From NCBI RefSeq assembly GCF_024813435.1, contig NZ_JANAEZ010000002.1:620001-684000 (forward strand): a stretch of 64,000 nucleotides of DNA, given 5' to 3'. The translations under genes and the position numbers were made by a program. Shown one piece after another: positions 18,235 to 26,211 of this stretch. The notes under the pieces are model-generated. The model did no database searches. It was not told the DNA's origin and was given only the letters and a program-made list of their open reading frames with translations. Numbering within the stretch: the first letter of the stretch is position 1; each line of letters starts with the position of its first letter. The DNA comes from Cognataquiflexum gelatinilyticum. Lineage in GTDB: Bacteria > Bacteroidota > Bacteroidia > Cytophagales > Cyclobacteriaceae.

Positions 18235-19134
18235 ATGGACAAACCCGAAAGTCTTGAAGAATTTTACAAAAGGAAATTCAATTGGCTTCCTGAGAATATC
18301 AGGAACGACATCGGGCATTTCAACATGTTCCGGTTGGAACCTTATACCCAAGGAAAAACCACCTCTATACCTTACCGGAGACGGGATTTCTATAAGGTCA
18401 TGTTGGTAAAAGGCAAAAGTGAAGTGTTCTATGCGGATCAGGTCATCGAGGTCAAAAAGCAGGCATTGGCATTTTCCAATCCTTTGATCCCCTACAAATG
18501 GGAGCACCATGAGAACCTGAAAGGCCAATACTGCATCTTCAACCAACATTTCATGCATGACTTTGGCAATATCAGCCAATATGAAATCTTCCAGCCAACC
18601 GGCAACCACGTCTTCGAACTTTCCGACCAACAGGTGGAGGAAGTGGAGGCGGTTTTTAAGAAAATGGAAACCGACTTCAGCTCGGAATACAAATACAAGT
18701 ATGACAGCATCCGAAGTCTGATCCTGGAACTCATCCATTATGGACTCAAGCTGCAGCCCAATACCTTGGCCGACAGACAGCCATTCAATGCCGCCCAAAG
18801 GATATCCGCCATGTTTTTGGAATTGCTCGAAAGGCAGTTTCCCGTCGAGGACAACCATCCCCAAATCGACCTGCGCTCAGCTTCCGAATTTGCTGAGCAC
18901 CTCAATGTCCACGTCAACCACCTCAACCGCGCCGTCAAAGAAACCACCGGTAAAACCACCTCACAGGTGATCGCTGAAAAGCTAATACAGGAAGCCAAAG
19001 TCCTGCTCAAACACAGCAAATGGAATGTGGGAGAAATAGCATTTGCTTTGGGATTTACTGAAGTGACCCATTTCAACAACTTTTTCAAAAAACACCTGCA
19101 GACCAGTCCGTTAAAATTCAGAGCAGGACAGTAA
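18235..19134 (+). CDS. AraC family transcriptional regulator
   Basis: A 299-residue regulator with an N-terminal cupin-like sensing domain (about 1-170; YRRRDFYKVMLVKGKSEVFY) and a C-terminal double helix-turn-helix (about 190-299). The AraC signature is clear: ASEFAEHLNVHVNHLNRAVK in the first HTH and VGEIAFALGFTEVTHFNNFF in the second. The ligand is unknown. It follows directly on an array of tandem repeats that may serve as its autoregulatory region. Confidence 0.92.
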   Translation: MDKPESLEEFYKRKFNWLPENIRNDIGHFNMFRLEPYTQGKTTSIPYRRRDFYKVMLVKGKSEVFYADQVIEVKKQALAFSNPLIPYKWEHHENLKGQYCIFNQHFMHDFGNISQYEIFQPTGNHVFELSDQQVEEVEAVFKKMETDFSSEYKYKYDSIRSLILELIHYGLKLQPNTLADRQPFNAAQRISAMFLELLERQFPVEDNHPQIDLRSASEFAEHLNVHVNHLNRAVKETTGKTTSQVIAEKLIQEAKVLLKHSKWNVGEIAFALGFTEVTHFNNFFKKHLQTSPLKFRAGQ

Positions 19135-19364
19135 TTCCATAAGTTTTTTCAACCCCGGATGCTTTTGACTTCCGACAGACCAAGAGTCAGATGATGAACC
19201 AACATCTTAAAGTAGACTCTCGCTTTGTCAAATGTACTCTCGATTTTTTTAAAGAGGTGAAGCTTCGCTGATTGGGATTTTACTTTGTGTGACCACAATA
19301 TTTTAATTATAACCTGAGTGAGAAATTTCTTCCTTTTGCCAACTTTTGGACCTTCTCCTTGTTA

Positions 19365-19412
19365 GGTCTCAAATTATTTGAGACCTCAAAATATTCCATT
19401 TGAGGTCTCAAA
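19365..19412. repeat. Pair of GAGACC palindromes in an intergenic region
   Basis: GGTCTCAAA-TTA-TTTGAGACC at 19365-19385 is a perfect 9-bp inverted repeat. A second palindrome, TTTGAG-GT-CTCAAA, follows at 19399-19412 and shares the same half-site. They lie in the 370-base gap between the AraC gene and the next exported protein, about 95 bases before its ATG. Function is unknown; an operator or a weak terminator are both possible. Nothing else was recognised in this gap. Confidence 0.5.
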
Positions 19413-19505
19413 ACATATTTTAAGGCGATTGGTGAAAATGTATGGGTTTTCTTTGGACATCAAATCAGACACAGGTGTGTCAAAAAACTTAAACACGAAA
19501 GAAAA

Positions 19506-20093
19506 ATGAAAACACTCACGCTCCTCACATCTATGCTTTTTGCTACCGTATTGATGGTAAAAAACGAAAAAATTGAAATCGGCTCTATGAAGTCCGTAGA
19601 ACTCACTTATCCGGAATTTGCTACTTATGATGTCAACCTGAGCAACTCCTCAGGAACGCCTATTGATGTTTCGGTCATTAACCCAATCACCAACAAGCAA
19701 GTAAAGGGGTTTGGCCTTGGCGGATACGGGAATGCAACCGTCTCTGTAGACGAAAACCACATTCTCAAGCTCAGGAATAATTCCTTGAAAAACATGAGTC
19801 TTTCCATTGATTTTGTAAAGAAGAAGCCTGATACCTATAATCCCGAAAATGCCCCTACAGTGAATTTTACACTACACAATTCTTCACTCAAATCAATCCC
19901 GTTGATCATTCCTGATGTAATGAACCCAAACCTGTCCCCCATGTCCAATAGTGGCGTTTCCCTCAAAATGGGCCAGAAGATTTACTATAAAAGCGGTTCA
20001 AAAAAAGTGGTGCTGCTCACCGTGGATGATTCTATCCGGCCGGGTGATAAAATTGATGTAGCCAAATTGATCCGAGACATCAAAAAAGATTGA
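19506..20093 (+). CDS. Hypothetical exported protein
   Basis: A 195-residue protein with a short N-terminal hydrophobic stretch (TLLTSMLFATVLMV) that may be a signal peptide, although no clean cleavage site is visible. The remainder is beta-rich with two similar blocks: one around VNLSNSSGTPIDVSVINP near residue 40 and one around VNFTLHNSSLKSIPLIIP near residue 120. This suggests two related beta-sandwich repeats. No family is recognised. It lies between two AraC-type regulators on the same strand; a link to either is only positional. Confidence 0.6.
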   Translation: MKTLTLLTSMLFATVLMVKNEKIEIGSMKSVELTYPEFATYDVNLSNSSGTPIDVSVINPITNKQVKGFGLGGYGNATVSVDENHILKLRNNSLKNMSLSIDFVKKKPDTYNPENAPTVNFTLHNSSLKSIPLIIPDVMNPNLSPMSNSGVSLKMGQKIYYKSGSKKVVLLTVDDSIRPGDKIDVAKLIRDIKKD

Positions 20094-20175
20094 TAATTTA
20101 GAACCCAAAGGTTTGAAGTAAGCCAACCCCCTCAAAGGTTGGCTTACCTCTTGCCGCACCTCTCATTCCAAATAC

Positions 20176-21318
20176 ATGTCAATTTATACCACACCCCTTC
20201 AGTTCGGCTATTTTTTCAGCCTTTTACTCTGGATTCTACTCCTCATCAGGGGCTACAAAAACCAACGGCTTTCAGACAAACTACTTGGGTGGATCATGTT
20301 TATCCTCGCCATGGAATTGCAGGATTATACCTTTGGTTTTGCGGGGATTAATTTCCTTTGGAATGAGCTGAATGGTTTTCCAAGAAGTGTGAGCCTGTTA
20401 TTTGGTCCCATCGTTTATTTCTATTTTTTAGCCCAGACCAACCGTTCTTTTGTTCTCAAAAAGACCCATTTATGGCATTTCCTTCCCTATGTGGCATACG
20501 TTCTTTACAAGCTTTTCTTCTTTTTACAAGGACCTGAAAGGGTAGAAATCCTGCACCAATCTACCCTCGACCTTGTGATGACTTATGTGCTGAGGATCTG
20601 TCTGATTGGTTCTTTTGTTTATTACTTGTCTAAATGTTCGTCCATTTACAGAAAATACCGAAAGTGGAGCCTCGATCAGTTTAGCAACCTCGAGCTTATT
20701 GATTTCAAATGGTTTCGGAATTTCATCTTTTGTATGATTTTCTGGCTGATTTTTAGAGAATTTATGCATGTGATGGATGTTATTTTTGAGTTGGATTTTT
20801 ATCAGGATTGGTGGTGGAACCTCGCCTTGGCAGCCGTGGCCATATATATCGGTCTGAAAGGTTTTTCCCAAAAGCAGCCTGCAAGGATCAGTTTTGACCT
20901 CGATAAAGTTGATAGTTTTATAAAACATGAAGCTTCGGTATTGCCGGAGAAAACGGTCAGTACCAAAGGTGTGGATTCCGAAAAGGTTCAAATAGCCAAA
21001 AAGCTTAAAGAAATCATGGAAAATGACAGTCTTTATCTTCAACCTGAATTGAGCTTACAAGAACTTGCCCAATACCTACAGACCAATCCTGCCCTTCTTT
21101 CAGCAGCCATCAACCAGGTTTTTGGCAAAAACTTCAATGAATATATCAATGGCCTCAGGATTGACGAATTTGTCAGAAAGTACAATGCAGACAGCAACCA
21201 TAGGTTTACACTATTGTCACATGCCTTGGATTCCGGCTTCAATTCCAAAGCAACTTTTAACCGGGCCTTTAAGAAAATAAAAGGGAGCTCACCACAGGAA
21301 TTTTTGAACTCGCAGTAA
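20176..21318 (+). CDS. AraC regulator with N-terminal membrane domain
   Basis: A 380-residue regulator in which the first ~235 residues form about seven hydrophobic helices (for example FSLLLWILLLIRGY, LLFGPIVYFYFLA and FRNFIFCMIFWLIF). The last ~100 residues are an AraC-type DNA-binding domain (LSLQELAQYLQTNPALLSAAIN, then SHALDSGFNSKATFNRAFKK). Such seven-helix/AraC fusions are common in Bacteroidota and probably sense a membrane-soluble or extracellular cue. The recognition helix pair is intact. The target is unknown; the molybdenum hydroxylase operon begins 276 bases downstream on the same strand. Confidence 0.88.
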   Translation: MSIYTTPLQFGYFFSLLLWILLLIRGYKNQRLSDKLLGWIMFILAMELQDYTFGFAGINFLWNELNGFPRSVSLLFGPIVYFYFLAQTNRSFVLKKTHLWHFLPYVAYVLYKLFFFLQGPERVEILHQSTLDLVMTYVLRICLIGSFVYYLSKCSSIYRKYRKWSLDQFSNLELIDFKWFRNFIFCMIFWLIFREFMHVMDVIFELDFYQDWWWNLALAAVAIYIGLKGFSQKQPARISFDLDKVDSFIKHEASVLPEKTVSTKGVDSEKVQIAKKLKEIMENDSLYLQPELSLQELAQYLQTNPALLSAAINQVFGKNFNEYINGLRIDEFVRKYNADSNHRFTLLSHALDSGFNSKATFNRAFKKIKGSSPQEFLNSQ

Positions 21319-21594
21319 TTGAAAGGAAGTGACTCTCAAAAAAACGTCAATTATTTCAGGGATTGATAAATGATGAATGAAATCTCTTCGCCCCATTTTT
21401 ACCTTCACTAACCGAATTTTATAATTAATCTGTCATTTCAGAAAATATGGGCTAAAACAATTACTGACTTCATTGTCCGGTTGACTTCCTTCCAATTTTT
21501 TCAACCAATAGCTTGATTACAAGAATAATCTGTTTGATTTCCGTAAGAAATTGACCATCATAAAAACCTATCTTTAGACTTAAATTTCAATTCT

Positions 21595-22053
21595 ATGGCA
21601 ACGATAAACCTAAACGTCAACAGTAAAAAGCAGACAATAGACGTGGACCCCAACACGCCTGTCCTGTGGGTGTTGAGAGACCACCTCAACCTGACCGGTA
21701 CAAAATATGGTTGTGGCATCGCACAATGCGGGGCTTGCACCATTCACTTGGGAGGCATAGCCGTCCGTTCCTGTCAATTGCCTGTTTCGAGTGTAGAAAA
21801 TCAGGAAATTACGACCATTGAAGGGCTTTCCGAAAACGGAGACCACCCTGTGCAGCAAGCTTGGCTCGAGCATGATGTTCCTCAATGTGGCTATTGTCAG
21901 GCCGGTCAAATCATGACTGCCGTGGCTTTGTTGAAAAACAACCCAACTCCGAGTGATGCGGAAATTGAAACCGAAATGAACGGAAACATCTGCCGCTGCG
22001 GAACATACCTCAGAATCAAAGAAGCTGTGAAAACCGCCTCCAAATCATTGTAA
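21595..22053 (+). CDS. (2Fe-2S) subunit of a molybdenum hydroxylase (IorA-like)
   Basis: Small electron-transfer subunit of the xanthine oxidase family. It has a plant-type ferredoxin cluster (CGIAQCGACTIH plus a further Cys, near residues 40-61) and a second helical cluster (CGYCQAGQI and CRCGTY). The length of 152 residues is standard for the isoquinoline 1-oxidoreductase alpha subunit. It is encoded 11 bases before the large subunit, so the two are co-translated and form a heterodimer. No separate FAD subunit is present, as expected for the IorAB-type layout that passes electrons to another acceptor. Confidence 0.93.
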   Translation: MATINLNVNSKKQTIDVDPNTPVLWVLRDHLNLTGTKYGCGIAQCGACTIHLGGIAVRSCQLPVSSVENQEITTIEGLSENGDHPVQQAWLEHDVPQCGYCQAGQIMTAVALLKNNPTPSDAEIETEMNGNICRCGTYLRIKEAVKTASKSL

Positions 22054-22064
22054 ATCCAAGGACC

Positions 22065-24326
22065 ATGAAATTAGCAAACAAGCATATCAATAGAAGGTCT
22101 TTCCTCAAAGTATCTGCACTTGCAGGCGGGGGAATGGTGCTCAGTTTTAGCTGGTTGGCGGGTTGTAAACCTACCACTGAGGAAGAACTTTTAGCCATGC
22201 CAAAAGAATGGTTTGAAATGAACAGTTACATCAAAATCGGAGAAAACGGAACAGTGACCCTTTTCTCCCCAAATCCGGAATTTGGCTCCAATGTCAAAAC
22301 TTCCATGCCGATGATATTAGCTGATGAGCTGGATATTGATTGGAAAAAGGTAATGGTCGAACAGGCTGATTTTTTCCCTGCACGATATGATAGGCAGTTT
22401 ACCGGAGGAAGTCAAGGCATCCGTCAAGGATGGACACCATTGCGAACTGCGGGTGCCACTGCACGTCAGATGCTCGTCAACGCAGCTGCACAGACTTGGC
22501 AGGTTCCCGCCGAAGAAATCACCACCGAAGCAGGAAATATCATCCACAAAGCAAGGAACAAGAAAGCAGGCTATGGAGAAATGGCTTCCTTGGCATCCAC
22601 AATGCCTGTGCCTGAGGAAGTCAAATTGAAAGAAATCAAAGATTTCAAAATCATCGGCAACAGCAAGAAGAATGTAGAAGGTCAGAAAATCGTGACCGGA
22701 AAACCTCTTTTTGCCATCGACCATAAGGTGGATGGAATGCTTTACGCTGTCATCGTCCATCCTCCGGGATTCGGGATGAAGCTGAAAGCCTTTGATGGAG
22801 CTTCCGTAAAGTCCATGCCCGGTGTCAAAGATGTGTTTTCTATCAAGGTATTCAATAATGACTATGAAAGGAATTTCTTTGATACAGCTACTTTTGACGA
22901 AATGGTAGCCATTGTCGGTAATTCCACATGGGAAGTACTGAATGCCAAAAAAGCTTTGAAAGTTGATTGGGAAAAAGCACCGGAGTCTTCCTTTGCGGTG
23001 GATGCACGTGGAAACAAAATCACCATCAAAGTGCCTGCAGGATTGGAAAACTCTGCGGACCACAAAGCCAAAATGACAGAGTATTCCCAAAAGCCCGGCA
23101 ATATTCTCAGAAGGGACGGCGACCCTGAAGCTGCATTCAAAAAAGCGGCAAAAATCATCGAAAGCACCTATACTGCCCCTTTCCTGGCCCACAATACCAT
23201 GGAGCCGTTGAACTGTTTTGCCCATGTGACGGCGGATCAGGCGGTCATCTATGGACCTACACAGGCACCGGAATTTATCATCGGGACACTTTCCAACAGG
23301 CTTGGATTGCCCAAAGAAAAAATCCAGATCAACCTAGCCCGCATGGGAGGAGGATTTGGACGCAGGGCTTACAGCCACCAAATGGTGGAGGCAGCCTTAA
23401 TTTCCCAAAAAGTAAATGCGCCTATCAAAATGACCTACACCAGGGAGGATGACATGACCTCGGGTGTTTACAGACCTACTTATTCTGCTACTTATCGTGC
23501 GGCTTTGGATGAAAACAACAACCTGACCGCATTTCATGTGAAGGCAGGAGGGATTCCTGAGACCCCGATTGCGCCAAACAGGTTTCCTGCCGGAGCGATT
23601 GACAACTACCTTGCGGAAGGTTGGGAAATCAATTCCAACATCACCATCGGTGCTTTCCGTGCGCCAAGGTCCAACTTTATCGCCAGCGCGGAGCAATCCT
23701 TCCTCGATGAATTGGCCGAAGAAATGGGCAAAGATCCGATTGCATTCAGACTTGAACTTCTTGATCGTGCTAAAACCAATCCTGTTGGAGAAAAGAACGA
23801 TTACGACGCTGCCCGCTATGCAGGCGTATTGGAACTCGTCCGGGAAAAATCAAATTGGAATACCCCCGAGCCAAATGTACACCGCGGAGTTTCAGCATAT
23901 TTCTGCCACAATTCCTATGTAGCCGAGGTATTGGGTATTGAGATCCAAAACAACAAACCTGTGGTCAAGAATGTCATTGCGGCAGTAGACTGCGGCATCG
24001 TGGTCAACCCGGATGCAGCAGCAAATATGGGAGAAGGTGCCATCGTGGATGGTATCGGCAATGCCTTCTTTGGCGAGCTGTCTTTCAAGGACGGGATTCC
24101 CGAAAAGTCAAACTTTGACAAATACAGGATGATCAGACAGATGGAATCACCAAAATCCATTGAAGTCCATTTCGTGAAAAACGACATCGATCCTACCGGA
24201 CTTGGCGAACCGCTTTTCCCACCTGTCTTTGCGGCATTGGCCAATTCCCTGTACAAAGCCACCGGAATAAGGTATTACGACCAGCCTTTTCATCCCCAAA
24301 TGGAATTGAAGGGTTTGAATATGTAA
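22065..24326 (+). CDS. Molybdopterin-binding subunit of xanthine dehydrogenase family (IorB-like)
   Basis: Large catalytic subunit that hydroxylates aldehydes or N-heterocycles using a molybdopterin cofactor. The N-terminus NRRSFLKVSALAGGG is a twin-arginine signal followed by a lipobox-like LAGC, so the enzyme is probably folded and exported with its small partner. The MoCo domains show GGGFGRRAYSH near residue 427, TMEPLNC near residue 380, IGAFRAPRSNF near 530, and a late DCGIVVNP and GLGEPLFPP, where the conserved catalytic Glu is expected. A terminator follows. The physiological substrate cannot be read from sequence. Confidence 0.93.
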   Translation: MKLANKHINRRSFLKVSALAGGGMVLSFSWLAGCKPTTEEELLAMPKEWFEMNSYIKIGENGTVTLFSPNPEFGSNVKTSMPMILADELDIDWKKVMVEQADFFPARYDRQFTGGSQGIRQGWTPLRTAGATARQMLVNAAAQTWQVPAEEITTEAGNIIHKARNKKAGYGEMASLASTMPVPEEVKLKEIKDFKIIGNSKKNVEGQKIVTGKPLFAIDHKVDGMLYAVIVHPPGFGMKLKAFDGASVKSMPGVKDVFSIKVFNNDYERNFFDTATFDEMVAIVGNSTWEVLNAKKALKVDWEKAPESSFAVDARGNKITIKVPAGLENSADHKAKMTEYSQKPGNILRRDGDPEAAFKKAAKIIESTYTAPFLAHNTMEPLNCFAHVTADQAVIYGPTQAPEFIIGTLSNRLGLPKEKIQINLARMGGGFGRRAYSHQMVEAALISQKVNAPIKMTYTREDDMTSGVYRPTYSATYRAALDENNNLTAFHVKAGGIPETPIAPNRFPAGAIDNYLAEGWEINSNITIGAFRAPRSNFIASAEQSFLDELAEEMGKDPIAFRLELLDRAKTNPVGEKNDYDAARYAGVLELVREKSNWNTPEPNVHRGVSAYFCHNSYVAEVLGIEIQNNKPVVKNVIAAVDCGIVVNPDAAANMGEGAIVDGIGNAFFGELSFKDGIPEKSNFDKYRMIRQMESPKSIEVHFVKNDIDPTGLGEPLFPPVFAALANSLYKATGIRYYDQPFHPQMELKGLNM

Positions 24327-24351
24327 GAGTGTAAACATCCCCTAAACCAAT

Positions 24352-24386
24352 AACCGCATTCCATTCATTTGGACGCGGTTTTTTTG
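24352..24386 (+). terminator. Rho-independent terminator after the hydroxylase operon
   Basis: AACCGC pairs with GCGGTT, with additional TCCA/TGGA pairing in the loop side, followed by seven or eight T residues. It lies 25 bases past the stop codon of the molybdopterin subunit. Confidence 0.8.
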
Positions 24387-24441
24387 TATTGGCCATTCCT
24401 ATTTATATTTGATTGGCTTCAGAGATCGGGATTTTCTATTT

Positions 24442-25047
24442 ATGTATATCAATTCAAAAACATCAACCTGCAAACCACTCCTCGATTATTTCGGGAAACT
24501 GATTCCTTTGAAGCGGGAGGAGAAAGAATTGGTTGAAGCAAAATTCCATCCCCACACTTTTGCAAAAAAGCAGTTTGCCTTACATGAGGGTAAAGTATGT
24601 GACCATTTTGATTTTGTGGTAAAAGGATGTCTCCGGCTTTTTAAAGTGGATGAAAAAGGAGATTACCACGTTTTTCAGTTTGCGACAGAGAATTATTGGA
24701 TTCTTGATCTCACAAGTTTTCATAAAAGAATCCCATCCTCCTTGAATATTGAAGCATTGGAAGATACCCTGGTACTTCGTATCACACACCGGGATTTGCT
24801 TGATCTGTATATACAGGCCCCAAAGTTTGACAGGATTTTTCGGGTATTGTTGGAAAACCACTTTATGCAGCAACAGGAGCGGATCGGACAGCTGTTTAGT
24901 TCTACGGCTGAGGAACGGTACCTGAGTTTTTTGGAACAATATCCTCATCTTTTTAACAGGATTCCCAATACACAGATAGCCTCCTATCTCGGGATTACCC
25001 CTGAGTTTTTGAGCAAAATCCGGAAGAACCTCCAAGCCAAGGGCTGA
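24442..25047 (+). CDS. Crp/Fnr-type regulator
   Basis: A cyclic-nucleotide-binding-fold regulator of about 201 residues from the ATG at 24442 (a TTG 33 bases upstream is in frame). The beta-roll domain covers about residues 25-120 (FVVKGCLRLFKVDEKGDYHV). A short C-terminal winged helix ends in TQIASYLGITPEFLSKIRKNL. The Arg/Glu cAMP-binding signature is not evident, as in most Bacteroidota members, so the effector is unknown. It may control the exported protein that follows 78 bases downstream. Confidence 0.9.
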   Translation: MYINSKTSTCKPLLDYFGKLIPLKREEKELVEAKFHPHTFAKKQFALHEGKVCDHFDFVVKGCLRLFKVDEKGDYHVFQFATENYWILDLTSFHKRIPSSLNIEALEDTLVLRITHRDLLDLYIQAPKFDRIFRVLLENHFMQQQERIGQLFSSTAEERYLSFLEQYPHLFNRIPNTQIASYLGITPEFLSKIRKNLQAKG

Positions 25048-25125
25048 TTTCTTAACCTAGTTTAAGGGTATAGGCCGTTGATTATGTTGACCTTTGTAAG
25101 GTTATCATCATCAACAAAGAATATC

Positions 25126-25872
25126 ATGTCATTAAAAAAATCCCAATTCATACTTCTGTTGGCATTTTTCACCTTGGGTGTCAACGCGCAAAACCTGAAA
25201 CTCAAAAACCAGGAGTTTGAACTTCACAATGTCACCGGCGAGGTGGTGAAATTTCAAGGAAAAAAAGTCTTAAAAATCGAACGGGATTTAAATGCCCTCC
25301 CTTTTGATTCGACACGCGTAGAGGCCACGGTGGATGAACCACATTATGCTCGGCTTGTAGGATTGGATGACTTCGAAAACGGAACCATTGAAGTCAAGAT
25401 GTACAGCCAATTACAAAACCCTGCCCCGTACTCAGGCATCGCCGGATTTATCGGTCTTTATTTCAGGATTCAGGAAGATGATTCGGCCTTTGAAAGTATT
25501 TATGTGAGACCAAAAGTCGGAAGGTCCGATAACCAACTGCGAAGAAACCACACCGTACAGTACTTCTCTTATCCCGACTTTAAATTTGACACCTTACGGA
25601 AGACTGCCCCATTCAGGTATGAAGGTTCTGCCCCAGTGGCCCTCGATGAGTGGATTACCATGAGGATAGAAGTCAATGGTGAATCTGCCGAAATGTATAT
25701 CAATGACATGAAGTATTCCTCCTTTATCGTAGACAAAATGCTGGGCAAAACCAAAAAGGGATTTGTAGGACTGTATGTGGATATCGGTACGATCGGTTAT
25801 TTCAGAGATTTGAAAGTTACCAAAAGGGCACTTCAGGTAAAGAAACCTGGAGAAAAGGAAACTGCTATCTGA
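25126..25872 (+). CDS. Secreted concanavalin/LamG-like protein of unknown function
   Basis: A signal peptide (MSLKKSQFILLLAFFTLGVNAQ) precedes about 225 residues of beta sandwich. GLDDFENGTIEVKMYSQ and IAGFIGLYFRIQEDD, followed by WITMRIEVNGESAEMYIND and VGLYVDIGTIGYFRDLKV, are typical of LamG or DUF1080-like (3-keto-disaccharide hydrolase-like) folds. No catalytic residues are assigned. The ATG at 25126 is chosen because it starts the signal sequence; an in-frame ATG 48 bases upstream is less likely. It follows the Crp/Fnr gene on the same strand. Confidence 0.75.
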   Translation: MSLKKSQFILLLAFFTLGVNAQNLKLKNQEFELHNVTGEVVKFQGKKVLKIERDLNALPFDSTRVEATVDEPHYARLVGLDDFENGTIEVKMYSQLQNPAPYSGIAGFIGLYFRIQEDDSAFESIYVRPKVGRSDNQLRRNHTVQYFSYPDFKFDTLRKTAPFRYEGSAPVALDEWITMRIEVNGESAEMYINDMKYSSFIVDKMLGKTKKGFVGLYVDIGTIGYFRDLKVTKRALQVKKPGEKETAI

Positions 25873-25891
25873 CAGAAAGTATGTGTTGAAC

Positions 25892-26147
25892 TTCTCAGAA
25901 TGAGGATTTTAAATCCTAAAAAATAAAAGGGTGAGATTACAAATCCCACCCATTCCTAAATCAATTGCATAAACTACTCTCAGACAGGGACAAAAGCATA
26001 AGCAATAATTTGGCTTTCCAACAAAAACTAAGAATTGCGAATTTCTACTTTCTTTAGCTAGCAGCTTGGTTTTGACTTTGGTTGTCACCGGCTATGGCTT
26101 GGTGGATCATAAATGATAAGGGGCATTTGGGCTTTAGCCGAAAGTAT
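25892..26147. repeat. Dispersed hairpin repeats (families R1 and R2)
   Basis: The gap between the LamG-like gene and the FISUMP gene holds one copy of repeat R1 (25892-25989, containing AATAAAAGGGTGAGATTACA and ending ACTACTCTCAGAC). It also holds a degenerate copy of hairpin repeat R2 (26094-26147, containing CATTTGGGCTTTAGCC). Similar copies lie at 28345-28520, 35478-35712 and, R2 only, 47408-47474. Nothing protein-coding was recognised in the gap. Confidence 0.7.
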
Positions 26148-26211
26148 TGCTGGAATTAAATGCTTATGGCTATTTGGCACAAACCCCTAAAGGTTATCAC
26201 TGTCAAAAAAT

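Noticed and set aside
18151..18864. 237-codon minus-strand frame opposite the AraC gene
   Set aside because: It overlaps the AraC coding sequence and the tandem repeats, and has no protein-family features.
22317..23225. 302-codon minus-strand frame opposite the molybdopterin subunit
   Set aside because: Antisense of a conserved catalytic gene; a cysteine- and histidine-rich composition is typical of such shadows.
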